Positions 16,436 through 25,804 of a DNA stretch of 64,000 nt are shown here, piece by piece. Numbering within the stretch: the first letter of the stretch is position 1; every line of letters starts with the position of its first letter. The stretch lies in NCBI GenBank assembly GCA_947467605.1, contig CANIII010000006.1, positions 1 through 64,000 on the forward strand, read 5' to 3'. The translations under genes were made by a program, and so were the position numbers. Source of the DNA: Acidobacteriota bacterium. Its GTDB lineage: Bacteria; Acidobacteriota; Vicinamibacteria; Vicinamibacterales; SCN-69-37. Under the pieces are notes generated by a model, which was not told the DNA's origin, did not search any database, and saw only the letters and a list, made by a program, of their open reading frames with translations.

Positions 16436-17038
16436 ATGAGTTTTCATCCACTCATGGAGTACGGCGCGGGGCATCACCAGTCGGCCCGCGTGTTGCCTGA
16501 AGAGGGGCCGGCGTTCCAGTTCACGGCCGCGAACCTCGCCAAGCTCGAAGAGATCTGCACTCGGTATCCGGCGGAGCGGCGCAAGTCGGCCATCATCGCG
16601 GCGCTGTATCTGGCGCAGGGACAGCAGGGTTACATCACGCTCAGCGCCATGCGCGCGGTGGCCGCCGCCATTCGTTGCTCCACCGCGGAGGTTGAAGACA
16701 TCGTGTATTTCTACACGATGTTCTACACGCGCCCGATGGGGAAGCACATCGTCATGGTCTGCCGCACGTTGTCGTGCGCGTTGGCTGGAGCCGAGCGTGT
16801 CACAGAGACGCTCTCGAAAGAACTCGGACTCCGGCCGGGCGAGACCGACGCCAACCGGGAGTTCTCGCTACTCGAAGTCGAGTGTCTGGGTGCGTGCGAT
16901 CGCGCACCGGTGGTGGGCGTCAATGACGACTGGCACGAGTGTCAGCAGCCCGAGGCGGCCAAGGCACTGATCGACGGATTGCGCGCGGCTGGTGCCGGAT
17001 CACTCACCGGCTGCCATCTGAAAGTGGCGGGCGAGTAA
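16436..17038 (+). CDS. nuoE: NADH-quinone oxidoreductase subunit E
   Basis: 200-residue 24-kDa-type subunit with a 2Fe-2S cluster (N1a). Ligands are CRTLSC (C-x4-C) and ECLGACD (C-x3-C). The thioredoxin-like core is preceded by the helical region LAKLEEICTRYPAERR, and an N-terminal extension of about 25 residues precedes that. Its partner nuoF overlaps by one base (TAATG). Confidence 0.94.
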   Translation: MSFHPLMEYGAGHHQSARVLPEEGPAFQFTAANLAKLEEICTRYPAERRKSAIIAALYLAQGQQGYITLSAMRAVAAAIRCSTAEVEDIVYFYTMFYTRPMGKHIVMVCRTLSCALAGAERVTETLSKELGLRPGETDANREFSLLEVECLGACDRAPVVGVNDDWHECQQPEAAKALIDGLRAAGAGSLTGCHLKVAGE

Positions 17039-18342
17039 TGGAACCGATTCTCACGAAGTACGTGAAACAGCCCGGCGGCGCATCGCTTGACTTCTACATG
17101 AAGGTCGGCGGCTACGAAGGCCTGCGCAAGTCGCTCGGCATGACGCCCGATCAGGTCGTGGATGTCGTCAAGCAGTCGGGCCTGCGTGGCCGCGGCGGCG
17201 CTGGATTTCCCACGGGTATGAAGTGGCAGTTCGTCGACAAGAAGTCGCCGAAGCCGAAATACATCTGCTGCAACGCGGATGAAAGCGAACCGGGCACGTT
17301 TAAGGATCACGTGCTGATGGAGCGCAACCCCCACTTGTTGTTTGAAGGGTGCCTGATCGCGTGCCACGCCATTGGCGCGAAGGTCGCCTACATCTACATT
17401 CGCGGTGAGTTCTACCACGTGCAGCAGGTGCTCGAGCGTGAACTGGCGAAGGCACGCGCGGCGGGATTGGTCGGCAAGAACATCATGGGCACGGGCTTCG
17501 ACTGCGACATCTTCGTCCATCGCGGCGCGGGTGCGTATGAGGCCGGTGAAGAGACGGCGCTGATCGAGTCGCTCGAAGGCAAGAAGGCGCAGCCGCGGTT
17601 GAAACCGCCATTCCCGGCTGTGGCTGGTCTTTACGATTGCCCGACGGCGGTCAACAACGTCGAAACGCTCTGCAACGTGCCCTTCATCATCACGGAAGGC
17701 GCCGAGGCGTTCGCGAAGCTGGGACCCGAGAAGAACGGCGGGCCGAAGCTCTATTGCATCAGCGGCCACGTCAAGAACCCGGGCGTGTATGAGACGTCGA
17801 TGCACACGACCCTCCGCGAACTGATCTACGACCCGAAGTTTGGCGGGGGCATTCGCGGTGGTCATCAATTGAAGTGCGTGATTCCCGGTGGTTCATCTGT
17901 GCCGGTGCTCCTCCCCGAGCAGCTGGATATTCCGGCCAGTTTTGACGGTGTGGCGTCGGCCGGCTCGATGCTGGGATCGGCTGGGCTGATCGTGATGGAC
18001 GAGACCACGTGCATGGTATGGGCCGCACAGAATCTCCTCTACTTCTACAAGCACGAGTCGTGTGGCAAGTGCACGCCGTGTCGCGAAGGTGGCGACTGGC
18101 TGCACAAGCTGCTGATGAAGATCGAACGCGGCGACGGTGAGATGCGTGACCTGGATTTGCTCCTGTCAGTGGCCAATAACATCGCGGGCAAGACGTTGTG
18201 CGCCTTCGGCGATGCAGCGGCGACGCCGGTGTTGACCACGATCAAGACCTTCCGCGCGGAATACGAAGCGCACATTCGCGAAGGCCGGTGCACGTTGCCG
18301 GCGTCGTGGCGAGCGAGCCATCCTGTGCTCGCGGCGCACTAG
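17038..18342 (+). CDS. nuoF: NADH-quinone oxidoreductase subunit F
   Basis: 434-residue NADH- and FMN-binding subunit with 4Fe-4S cluster N3. GLRGRGGAGFPTGMKW is the NADH/FMN glycine-rich loop, and CNADESEPGTFKD and GAYEAGEETALIESLEG complete the flavin site. C342, C345 and C348 (SCGKCTPCREG) with C388 bind the cluster. The ATG at 17038 overlaps the nuoE stop; the frame is open from 16939. Only 15 nt separate it from nuoH, so nuoG is not where most operons have it. Confidence 0.96.
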   Translation: MEPILTKYVKQPGGASLDFYMKVGGYEGLRKSLGMTPDQVVDVVKQSGLRGRGGAGFPTGMKWQFVDKKSPKPKYICCNADESEPGTFKDHVLMERNPHLLFEGCLIACHAIGAKVAYIYIRGEFYHVQQVLERELAKARAAGLVGKNIMGTGFDCDIFVHRGAGAYEAGEETALIESLEGKKAQPRLKPPFPAVAGLYDCPTAVNNVETLCNVPFIITEGAEAFAKLGPEKNGGPKLYCISGHVKNPGVYETSMHTTLRELIYDPKFGGGIRGGHQLKCVIPGGSSVPVLLPEQLDIPASFDGVASAGSMLGSAGLIVMDETTCMVWAAQNLLYFYKHESCGKCTPCREGGDWLHKLLMKIERGDGEMRDLDLLLSVANNIAGKTLCAFGDAAATPVLTTIKTFRAEYEAHIREGRCTLPASWRASHPVLAAH

Positions 18343-18357
18343 GGAGTCGCCGCAGAC

Positions 18358-19401
18358 ATGATGGCCTTTCTCCTCGAGAACAAGAACTTCATCGCCCAGC
18401 TGCTTCTGATCGGGTTTGTGTTTCAGGTGCTGCAGATCTCTGCGGCTGTGCTCGTCTACTTCGAGCGCAAGATCGCCGCCTGGGCCCAGCAACGGTACGG
18501 TCCGCATCTGGTCGGGCCCTCCGGATCGCTCCAGCCGATCGCCGACATCGTCAAGCTGATGTTCAAGGAGGAACTGCGGCCGCGTGGCGCCGACACGTTC
18601 CTCTTCTATCTGGCGCCGATCCTGTCGGCGGCGGCGGCGTTTGGCGCATTCGCAGTCGTGCCCTTTGGCACGAGCACGACGTTGTTTGGCCTGCTCGACA
18701 AGCCGCTCGCGCTCGAAGTCACCGACGTCAATGTCGCAATGCTCGTCATCTTTGCGATCACCTCGATGGGCGTCTACGGCGTCGTGCTCGCGGGTTGGAG
18801 CTCGAACAGCAAGTACTCGATGCTCGGCGCTCTGCGCTCGTCAGCGCAGATGATCAGCTACGAGCTTTCCTACGGCATGTCATTGGCCGCGGTTGTCATG
18901 CTGGCCGGGTCGCTGTCGCTTCGGTCGATCGTCGATGCGCAGGCCGGTTACTGGTTCCACGTCATCCCGAAGTGGTACGTGTTCATTCAGCCGATCGGCT
19001 TCTTCATCTTCATGACGGCCGGCGTGGCGGAAACCAATCGCGCGCCGTTCGACTTCCCGGAAGCGGAACAGGAACTGGTCGCCGGGTACCACACCGAGTA
19101 CAGCTCGATGAGCTTCGCGCTGTTCTTCATGGCCGAGTACATCAACATGTTCACGGTCTCGGCCGTGGCGACCGACTTGTTTCTGGGCGGCTGGCACGGC
19201 CCGTTCCTCCCGAGCTGGCTCGGCTGGGCGTGGTTCCTCCTGAAGGTGAGCTTCCTCCTCTTCTTCTATATCTGGATGCGGTGGACACTGCCGCGATACC
19301 GGTATGACCAGCTGATGGAATTCGGCTGGAAGTGGTTGCTGCCGATGGCCGTGATCAATTTGCTCGCCACCGCGGGCATCGTCCTCGGGATGGGGTGGTA
19401 A
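18358..19401 (+). CDS. nuoH: NADH-quinone oxidoreductase subunit H
   Basis: 347-residue membrane subunit next to the quinone chamber, with eight or more helices. YFERKIAAWAQQRYGP in the first loop and ETNRAPFDFPEAEQELVAGY in the fifth are the family signatures lining the quinone channel. Length is normal. It lies between nuoF and nuoJ with gaps of 15 and 2 nt, so neither nuoG nor nuoI is present beside it. Confidence 0.96.
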   Translation: MMAFLLENKNFIAQLLLIGFVFQVLQISAAVLVYFERKIAAWAQQRYGPHLVGPSGSLQPIADIVKLMFKEELRPRGADTFLFYLAPILSAAAAFGAFAVVPFGTSTTLFGLLDKPLALEVTDVNVAMLVIFAITSMGVYGVVLAGWSSNSKYSMLGALRSSAQMISYELSYGMSLAAVVMLAGSLSLRSIVDAQAGYWFHVIPKWYVFIQPIGFFIFMTAGVAETNRAPFDFPEAEQELVAGYHTEYSSMSFALFFMAEYINMFTVSAVATDLFLGGWHGPFLPSWLGWAWFLLKVSFLLFFYIWMRWTLPRYRYDQLMEFGWKWLLPMAVINLLATAGIVLGMGW

Positions 19402-19403
19402 CG

Positions 19404-19916
19404 ATGGACGGCCTCTATTTCTGGATCTTCGCAGTCATTGCCGTGCTCGCGTCACTCGGCGTGGTGGGGCAGCGCAACCCGATGTACAGCGTGCTGCTGT
19501 TGATCGTGTCCTTCGGCGCTCTCTCGGGTCTCTACGTGCTGCTGAACGCGCCGTTTGTCGCCGCGATTCAGATCATCATTTACGCTGGCGCGATCATGGT
19601 GCTGTTCCTGTTCGTCGTCATGTTGTTGAACGTGCCGACGGAGGATCCGGTCAAGGGCTATCACGTCAAGCTGCTGGGCGGCGCAGGCCCGCGGCACTTC
19701 GGTGCCGTGCTGGCCGTGGCGCTGGTAGCCGAACTGGTGTGGGCCATGTCGCACTTGCGGCTGACGGCGATGCCCGAGAGCGCCGGCACAACCTCGTCGG
19801 TCTACCAGATCGGCTTGAAGCTGTTTCGCGACTATGCGTTCGCATTTGAAGCCACGTCCGTGTTGATCCTGCTCGCCATGGTGGGCGCGGTCATCCTTGC
19901 GCGGAAGGAGAACTAG
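19404..19916 (+). CDS. nuoJ: NADH-quinone oxidoreductase subunit J
   Basis: 170-residue membrane subunit with five hydrophobic helices. The central helix [21 protein letters not shown] is the conserved ND6-type segment whose pi-bulge takes part in coupling. The ATG at 19404 follows the nuoH stop by 2 nt; an upstream in-frame start at 19332 lies in nuoH and is rejected. A nuoI gene would normally precede this one. Confidence 0.93.
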   Translation: MDGLYFWIFAVIAVLASLGVVGQRNPMYSVLLLIVSFGALSGLYVLLNAPFVAAIQIIIYAGAIMVLFLFVVMLLNVPTEDPVKGYHVKLLGGAGPRHFGAVLAVALVAELVWAMSHLRLTAMPESAGTTSSVYQIGLKLFRDYAFAFEATSVLILLAMVGAVILARKEN

Positions 19917-19917
19917 C

Positions 19918-20229
19918 GTGTTGCCCGATGCAACGCTGAATCAGTATCTGATCTTGTCGGCTGTGCTGTTTTCAATCGGCACCGCGGGTGTGTTCCTGCG
20001 CCGTAACCTGATCACCATTCTGCTGTCGGTTGAGGTGATGCTCAACGCGGTCAACCTCACCTTTGTCGCCGTCGATCGGTACCTCGGGTCGGTCGAAGGT
20101 CAGATCATTGTGTTCTTTGTCATGACGGTCGCTGCGGCGGAAGCGGCAGTGGGCCTCGCCATCGTGATTGCGCTGTTCCGACACAAGGACACGCTCAATC
20201 CGGATGCCTTCACGAGCCTGAAGTGGTGA
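19918..20229 (+). CDS. nuoK: NADH-quinone oxidoreductase subunit K
   Basis: 103-residue ND4L-type subunit with three helices. A Glu in the second helix ([15 protein letters not shown]) and another in the third ([15 protein letters not shown]) are the conserved proton-path residues. GTG at 19918 is chosen because a GGAAGGAG ribosome site lies 8 nt upstream and the protein then has the usual length. Confidence 0.93.
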   Translation: MLPDATLNQYLILSAVLFSIGTAGVFLRRNLITILLSVEVMLNAVNLTFVAVDRYLGSVEGQIIVFFVMTVAAAEAAVGLAIVIALFRHKDTLNPDAFTSLKW

Positions 20230-20233
20230 TCTT

Positions 20234-22303
20234 GTGTTATTGCTGATTCCCCTTATCCCGTTTCTCGGCTTTCTGATCAACGCCACCATCGGACGGCGTT
20301 GGCCGAAGAGCCTGAGTGGCGGTGTGGCCACCGCGGCGATGGGGCTGTCGTTTGGCGTCGCGGCCATGCAGGTCTGGCATCTCTGGCACCTCGAGCCCGT
20401 GCACGGTGTGCGCGCCATCGAGCAGACGGTATTCACCTGGCTGCAGTCGGACACGCTCACGATTCCACTCGCGTTCCGCATCGATCCGCTCTCATCCCTG
20501 ATGATCCTGGTCATCACGGGCATCGGCTCGCTGATCCACCTGTATTCAACCGAGTACATGCACGAGGAGACCGACAGTGAGTTCGCGCGGTATTTCTCGT
20601 ATCTGAATCTGTTCGCGTCGTTCATGCTGGTCCTGGTCCTCGGATCCAGCTTCCCGGTCATGTTCGTTGGCTGGGAAGGCGTCGGTCTCTGCTCGTACCT
20701 CTTGATCGGCTTCTACTACGCGAAGCCGTCGGCTGCTGACGCCGGCAAGAAGGCCTTCATCGTCAATCGCATCGGTGATTTCGGCTTCATCCTCGGGATG
20801 CTGCTGATCTTCGCGCTGTTCGGCACGCTCAATTTTCAGGACGTCGCCACGGCCGTCAGCCAACTTCCGACTGAACAGCACTGGGGGCTGATCACGATCG
20901 CGACCATGCTGTTGTTCTTGGGCGCCACCGGTAAGTCGGCCCAAGTGCCGCTGTATGTGTGGTTGCCGGATGCGATGGAAGGTCCGACGCCGGTGTCTGC
21001 GCTGATCCACGCAGCGACGATGGTGACCGCTGGCGTGTACATGATCGGGCGCAACGCCGTGTTGTTCTCGCATGCGCCCGAGACGCTGGGCATCGTGGCT
21101 GTGGTCGGCTGCGTCACAGCGCTGATGGCCGGCACCATCGGCCTCGTGCAGAACGACATCAAGCGCGTGCTGGCGTATTCGACCGTCTCGCAGCTCGGCT
21201 ACATGTTTCTGGCGATGGGTGTCGGCGCGTTCGCCGGCGGCATCTTCCACCTCTACACGCACGCGTTCTTCAAAGCGTTGCTCTTCCTCGGATCCGGCGC
21301 GGTCATTCACGCCCTTCACGGCGAGCAGGACCTCCGCAAGATGGGCGGACTCCGCAAGGAGCTGCCCATCACATACTGGACATTCCTGATCGGCACGTTG
21401 GCGATCGCCGGCGTGCCGCTGTTCTCGGGCTTCTTCTCGAAGGACGAGATCCTCTGGAAGACCTATGAGAGCGGTCACATTGTGTTGTGGGTGCTCGCGG
21501 TCTTGACGGCGTTCCTCACGGCGACCTACATGTTCCGTCTGGTCTACATGGCGTTTGCCGGTGAGCGTCGCGGTGGTGCGGGGGCGCACGGTCACGCCGA
21601 TGCGCACGGACATGCCGCTGCCGCACAGGGGCATGGACCTGACGCGCATGGCGGCGGACATCTGCACGATGCGCCGCCTGCCATGGCGATTGCCTTGATC
21701 GTGCTCGCCATCGGATCGGTCGCGGCTGGTTACGTGGGCGTGCCGCACGTGCTCAAGGGCGACAATCGGATCGAGTCGTATCTGGAGCCGAGCTTTGTCG
21801 CGCACGGTGCAGGCGCCGCGGAAACGGCCATGGTGACAGGCGGCGAAGGCGCACCGGCTGAGCATGCGTTGGCGGCTGAAGCCAGCGCGGGCGAGCATGG
21901 CGGCAGCTCAATGGAGATGATGCTCATGATCTTCTCCGTGCTGGTCGCTGGTGCGGGCATCCTGACCGCCACCTACTTCTTCAAGTGGAAGCCGGAAGCC
22001 GCAGACTCAGTCGCTGCGTCGATGAGTGGTGTGCATTCGCTTCTGCTGAACAAGTACTACGTGGACGAGCTGTACAACGCGATCATCGTGCAGCCCATCA
22101 AGCGCGTCTCCACCGGCGTCCTGTGGAAGGGCGTGGATGCAGGCATGATCGATGGCACCGTCAATGCGGTGGGGCTGGTGGTTCGAGGTTGGAGCGCGGT
22201 GCTGCGGCGGCTGCAGACCGGATCCGTTCGCGCGTATGCGATGTCGCTCTTTGTCGGCGTGGTGGTCATCGTCGGCTACTACCTCAGTGCGTGGGTGCGA
22301 TGA
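20234..22303 (+). CDS. nuoL: NADH-quinone oxidoreductase subunit L, with a histidine-rich loop
   Basis: 689-residue antiporter-like ND5 subunit. It has the proton-pumping core with VGWEGVGLCSYLLIGFYY, WLPDAMEGPTPVSALIHAATMV, and HLYTHAFFKALLFLGSGAVIH, and a long C-terminal amphipathic helix region ending in a last membrane segment. Residues 452-478 form a loop with eight histidines among Gly, Ala and Asp (21587-21667), followed later by an Ala/Glu-rich stretch. The start is GTG, 4 nt after nuoK. It overlaps nuoM by 4 nt. Confidence 0.96.
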   Translation: MLLLIPLIPFLGFLINATIGRRWPKSLSGGVATAAMGLSFGVAAMQVWHLWHLEPVHGVRAIEQTVFTWLQSDTLTIPLAFRIDPLSSLMILVITGIGSLIHLYSTEYMHEETDSEFARYFSYLNLFASFMLVLVLGSSFPVMFVGWEGVGLCSYLLIGFYYAKPSAADAGKKAFIVNRIGDFGFILGMLLIFALFGTLNFQDVATAVSQLPTEQHWGLITIATMLLFLGATGKSAQVPLYVWLPDAMEGPTPVSALIHAATMVTAGVYMIGRNAVLFSHAPETLGIVAVVGCVTALMAGTIGLVQNDIKRVLAYSTVSQLGYMFLAMGVGAFAGGIFHLYTHAFFKALLFLGSGAVIHALHGEQDLRKMGGLRKELPITYWTFLIGTLAIAGVPLFSGFFSKDEILWKTYESGHIVLWVLAVLTAFLTATYMFRLVYMAFAGERRGGAGAHGHADAHGHAAAAQGHGPDAHGGGHLHDAPPAMAIALIVLAIGSVAAGYVGVPHVLKGDNRIESYLEPSFVAHGAGAAETAMVTGGEGAPAEHALAAEASAGEHGGSSMEMMLMIFSVLVAGAGILTATYFFKWKPEAADSVAASMSGVHSLLLNKYYVDELYNAIIVQPIKRVSTGVLWKGVDAGMIDGTVNAVGLVVRGWSAVLRRLQTGSVRAYAMSLFVGVVVIVGYYLSAWVR
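21587..21667 (+). other. histidine-rich low-complexity loop in nuoL
   Basis: Residues 452-478 of NuoL contain eight His separated by Gly, Ala and Asp (H452, H454, H458, H460, H467, H472, H476, H478), after GERRGGAGA and before DAPPAMAIAL. By position it lies in a loop between membrane helices. His-rich loops commonly bind metal, but nothing here proves it. Confidence 0.6.
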
Positions 22304-23853
22304 ATCTTCCGATCCTGAGCCTTCTCGTCCTTCTGCCGTTTGTCGGCGCCGTGCTCGCGCCGATCGTGGGCCGTGGCGGTCGCGATCAGCTGGTCCGCCA
22401 GTTTGCCCTCGCCGTGTCGCTCGTCACCTTCGGGCTGAGCATCTACATGTGGATGCACTTCGACGCGACGTCGGCTGAATACCAGTTTGTTGAGCGCCAT
22501 GCCTGGTTGCCGGATTTCGGCATCTCGTATCACGTCGGCATCGATGGCATCAGCCTGCTGCTCGTCGTCTTGACGACCTTCCTCACACCGATTGCGCTGT
22601 TGTGCTCGTGGGAATCGGTGGAGAAGCGTGTGATCGCCTTCTCGTTCTTCATGCTCGCGCTTGAAGCGGCCATGATCGGCGTCTTCGTGTCGCTCGACCT
22701 GTTCCTGTTCTATGTGTTCTGGGACGCGATGCTGATCCCGATGTATTTCCTCATCGGCATCTGGGGCTACGAGCGTCGCATTTATGCCGCCGTCAAGTTC
22801 ATGCTCTACACGATGGCCGGCAGTGTGTTGATGCTGCTCGCGATCATCGCGCTGGCCTACTATCACCAGACGGTGACCGGCGTGGTGAGCTTCGACCTGG
22901 TCGACCTCTACGCGATCACGGTGCCGGTGCAGATGCAGACGTGGTTCTTCCTCGCGTTCGCCGTGGCGTTTGCGATCAAGGTGCCGTTGTTCCCATTCCA
23001 CACGTGGTTGCCGGATGCACACGTCGAGGCACCCACGGCCGGGTCGGTCATTCTGGCCGGCGTCATGCTGAAGATGGGCACCTACGGCTTGCTGCGTTTT
23101 GCCTTCCCGCTGTTTCCCCAAGCGGCCATGGCGTGGGCGCCGGTGATCGGCATTCTCGCGACGATCGGCATCGTGTATGGCGCACTGGTCGCGATGGTGC
23201 AGCCCGACATGAAGAAGCTGGTGGCCTACTCGTCGGTCAGCCATCTCGGTGTGGTGGTGCTGGGCCTCTGCGCGTTAAACGTGCAGGGTGTGCAGGGCGC
23301 CGTGTATCAGATGCTCGCGCACGGCATCTCGACCGGCGGGCTCTTTCTGATCGTTGGCATGCTCTCGGATCGTCGGCACACCAAAATCATCGCGGAGTAC
23401 GGCGGCTTGAAGGCGGTGACCCCGAAGCTGGTCGCAGCGTTCCTCCTGGTGACATTGGCCTCGATCGCCGTCCCTGGTATGAATGGTTTCGTCGGGGAGT
23501 TCCTGATTTTGCTCGGCGCATTCCGTAGCCCCTTCATCAGTCATCCGTGGCTCGCGGTCTTCGCGGCAACGGGGGTGATCCTGTCGGCGGTCTACATGCT
23601 CTGGATGTTCCAGCGCGTGAACTACGGCCCGGTCACTAATCCGAAGAATCGCGGCCTGCGCGACTTGAGCGTGCGCGAGTGGATCGTGATCGTGCCAATT
23701 ATTGCGATGGCGATCTTCATGGGTGTCATGCCGGGCGTGTTCCTGAAACCGATGGAACCAGCCGTGCGCAAAGTGGTGCAGCACATCGTGGGTGCGGCGC
23801 CGTCAATGAATGCCGGGACAGCCGAAACGCCGGCACAGACAGGGACGCGGTGA
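22300..23853 (+). CDS. nuoM: NADH-quinone oxidoreductase subunit M
   Basis: 517-residue antiporter-like ND4 subunit. FHTWLPDAHVEAPTAGSVIL, with the conserved Glu in the LALEAAMIGVFVSLDLFLFY helix, and VAYSSVSHLGVVVLG are the proton-channel signatures. The ATG at 22300 overlaps the nuoL stop; an upstream open frame to 21985 runs inside nuoL. A C-terminal tail rich in Ala, Thr and Gly follows the last helix. Confidence 0.95.
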   Translation: MNLPILSLLVLLPFVGAVLAPIVGRGGRDQLVRQFALAVSLVTFGLSIYMWMHFDATSAEYQFVERHAWLPDFGISYHVGIDGISLLLVVLTTFLTPIALLCSWESVEKRVIAFSFFMLALEAAMIGVFVSLDLFLFYVFWDAMLIPMYFLIGIWGYERRIYAAVKFMLYTMAGSVLMLLAIIALAYYHQTVTGVVSFDLVDLYAITVPVQMQTWFFLAFAVAFAIKVPLFPFHTWLPDAHVEAPTAGSVILAGVMLKMGTYGLLRFAFPLFPQAAMAWAPVIGILATIGIVYGALVAMVQPDMKKLVAYSSVSHLGVVVLGLCALNVQGVQGAVYQMLAHGISTGGLFLIVGMLSDRRHTKIIAEYGGLKAVTPKLVAAFLLVTLASIAVPGMNGFVGEFLILLGAFRSPFISHPWLAVFAATGVILSAVYMLWMFQRVNYGPVTNPKNRGLRDLSVREWIVIVPIIAMAIFMGVMPGVFLKPMEPAVRKVVQHIVGAAPSMNAGTAETPAQTGTR

Positions 23854-23862
23854 GGCCAGACC

Positions 23863-25302
23863 ATGCAGCGTAGTGATTTTTCGGCCATCGTTCCCGTCCT
23901 CATCGTCACGCTGTCCGCGTGCGCGGTGATGTTGGCGGAGGCGTTCCGCCGCAAGCACGAAGAGATGCCACTCGGTTGGCTGGGCGTCATTGGGCTGGTC
24001 GGCGCCACGGCGTCTTCGATCCTGTTGTGGAACAGCCACCTCGTCGGTTTTGGCGTTGTGGCCGCCGACAACTTCGCGTTGTTCTTCAACGTGATGATCT
24101 GTGCCATCGGGTTGCTCACGATCTTTCTCTCGATGGGGACCGCGGAGCGCGATCAGCTCCCCGTCGGCGAGTACTACACCATCATGCTGTTTGCGATCGT
24201 GGGCATGATGTTGATGGGGTCGTCGAAGGACCTGCTCGTCATCTTCCTTGCGCTCGAGATCATGTCGCTCGGCGTCTACGTCCTCACCGGCATCAAGCGG
24301 ACGAGTGAGGCCGGCGCGGAAGCGGCGTTCAAGTATTTCGTGCTGGGCGCGTTTTCCAGTGCGTTCTTCCTGTATGGCATCGCGTTCACCTACGCCACGA
24401 CGGGGACCACCAAGCTCGACGAACTCGGGCTGAAGATCGCGAGCACGTCGGCGGAGCCGAACCTGCTCGTGATTCTGGCGATGGTGTTCCTCCTCGTCGG
24501 TTTTGCGTTCAAGGTCGCGGCCGTGCCGTTCCACATGTGGACGCCGGATGCCTATCAGGGCGCGCCGACGCTCGTCACCGGCTTCATGTCGACCGGCGTG
24601 AAGGCGGCCGCGTTTGCCGCCTTCGTGCGCGTGTTCCTCGCCGCGTTCGAACCGTTGCGAATGGATTGGGTGCCGGTGCTCTCGGCGATTGCCGGCCTGA
24701 CGATGATTCTGGGCACGGTCGTCGGTGTGGCGCAGACGAGCGTGAAACGCATGCTCGCGTACTCGAGCATTGCGCACGCCGGGTACCTGCTGGTCGGGCT
24801 CGTGGCGTCTAACGCGGCCGGTAAGGCCGCGATTCTCTTCTACCTTGTGTCGTACGCGATCACCAACTTGGGGGCCTTCGGTATTCTGGCGGCGTTGTCG
24901 TCGCCCGATCGGCCGCACGACGACATCCGCGACTTCGCGGGTCTCGGGCAGGACCGCCCGTGGCTTGCCGGTCTGCTGACCATCTTCCTGTTGTCGCTCG
25001 GTGGCTTTCCGCCCACCGTGGGGTTTGTGGCGAAGTGGTACATCTTCAACGCCGCCGTTCAGGAACATATGGTCGCGCTCGCGGTGCTCGGTGTATTGAC
25101 GAGCGTGGTGTCGGTCTTCTTCTATCTGCGCATCGTCGTGATGATGTACATGGTGGATGAGACGGCCCCGGGGCATCGCCCCGTGGTACCGGTGATGGTG
25201 TTTGTGGGCCTGTTGCTCGCGGTGGCCGGCGTGTTCTACCTCGGCGTGCTGCCGGGCCGACTCCTCTCGATCGCGGCTAGTTCGGTCGCGTCGATCTTCT
25301 AG
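23863..25302 (+). CDS. nuoN: NADH-quinone oxidoreductase subunit N
   Basis: 479-residue antiporter-like ND2 subunit, about 14 helices. FHMWTPDAYQGAPTLVTGFM, LAYSSIAHAGYLLVG and FLLSLGGFPPTVGFVAKWYI are the expected motifs, with lysines and a glutamate at the channel positions. Normal length. It is the last complex I gene, and the next ATG follows its stop with no gap. Confidence 0.95.
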   Translation: MQRSDFSAIVPVLIVTLSACAVMLAEAFRRKHEEMPLGWLGVIGLVGATASSILLWNSHLVGFGVVAADNFALFFNVMICAIGLLTIFLSMGTAERDQLPVGEYYTIMLFAIVGMMLMGSSKDLLVIFLALEIMSLGVYVLTGIKRTSEAGAEAAFKYFVLGAFSSAFFLYGIAFTYATTGTTKLDELGLKIASTSAEPNLLVILAMVFLLVGFAFKVAAVPFHMWTPDAYQGAPTLVTGFMSTGVKAAAFAAFVRVFLAAFEPLRMDWVPVLSAIAGLTMILGTVVGVAQTSVKRMLAYSSIAHAGYLLVGLVASNAAGKAAILFYLVSYAITNLGAFGILAALSSPDRPHDDIRDFAGLGQDRPWLAGLLTIFLLSLGGFPPTVGFVAKWYIFNAAVQEHMVALAVLGVLTSVVSVFFYLRIVVMMYMVDETAPGHRPVVPVMVFVGLLLAVAGVFYLGVLPGRLLSIAASSVASIF

Positions 25303-25737
25303 ATGCCCAAGATTCCTGATCGCGTGTTGCCAGATCAGCCGGTGCACCGGCCGCTCGATCGCTTCTGGCCGTACGCGGACCTGCCGGAACAGCCGTCGGA
25401 TGAGGAGCTTGCTGCGCTGCATCCCGAACTCCGCGAAGCGATTTTCGGTGCAGCCTCGCTGCCGTTTTCCGTCACGCTGTCGTTCCCGCCATTTGAAGGT
25501 GAGTCGTACGCGAAGGCACTGGAGTTGGCGCGTGCGTCAGATGACTACAAAGAGGTCGGCCACGATGCGGGGCGACGTCATCTCGCCGCGTTCTTCCCCG
25601 ATCAGCATCCGCTGAAACTGCGTGATCTGTATGAGGTCGTTGGCGGCGTGCCTGGTTGTGAAGTGCTCATCGACAACAAGCCGGTTCCCTTTGCGAGAGA
25701 ACTATGGCTGCCGCTGATTTGGTTTCTGATTCGGTAG
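25303..25737 (+). CDS. uncharacterised protein at the end of the nuo operon
   Basis: 144 residues, not recognised. It begins at the base after the nuoN stop, so it is probably translated by reinitiation from the same mRNA. It is soluble and has no signal peptide. The N-terminus is Pro-rich (PDRVLPDQPVHRPLDRFWPY), followed by helical segments (DEELAALHPELREAIFG, YAKALELARASDDYKEVG) and a short hydrophobic C-terminus (LWLPLIWFLIR). There are no cysteines for a cluster apart from one near the end. Codon use matches its neighbours. A link to complex I is suggested only by position. Confidence 0.7.
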   Translation: MPKIPDRVLPDQPVHRPLDRFWPYADLPEQPSDEELAALHPELREAIFGAASLPFSVTLSFPPFEGESYAKALELARASDDYKEVGHDAGRRHLAAFFPDQHPLKLRDLYEVVGGVPGCEVLIDNKPVPFARELWLPLIWFLIR

Positions 25738-25765
25738 GGAAATGCGTGTCGTGCTGGGCAAGGAC

Positions 25766-25792
25766 GGGGCCGGAATCGGTGATCCCGGCCCC
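25766..25792. terminator. GC-rich hairpin between convergent genes
   Basis: GGGGCCGG (25766-25773) pairs with CCGGCCCC (25785-25792), with an additional ATC/GAT pairing inside. It lies between the end of the nuo operon and the end of cspA on the opposite strand, as a bidirectional terminator would. No T-tract follows on either strand, so intrinsic termination is uncertain. Confidence 0.45.
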
Positions 25793-25804
25793 AATTGCGT
25801 GAGT

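Noticed and set aside
18343-18357. Remnant of nuoG between nuoF and nuoH
   Set aside because: Only 15 nt are present, with no pseudogene sequence.
20546-21898. 450-codon open frame antisense to nuoL
   Set aside because: Arg/His/Gln/Glu-rich low-complexity product, covered by nuoL.
23803-25422. 539-codon open frame antisense to nuoN
   Set aside because: Extreme Arg/His/Glu content with no motif. nuoN on the other strand is certain.
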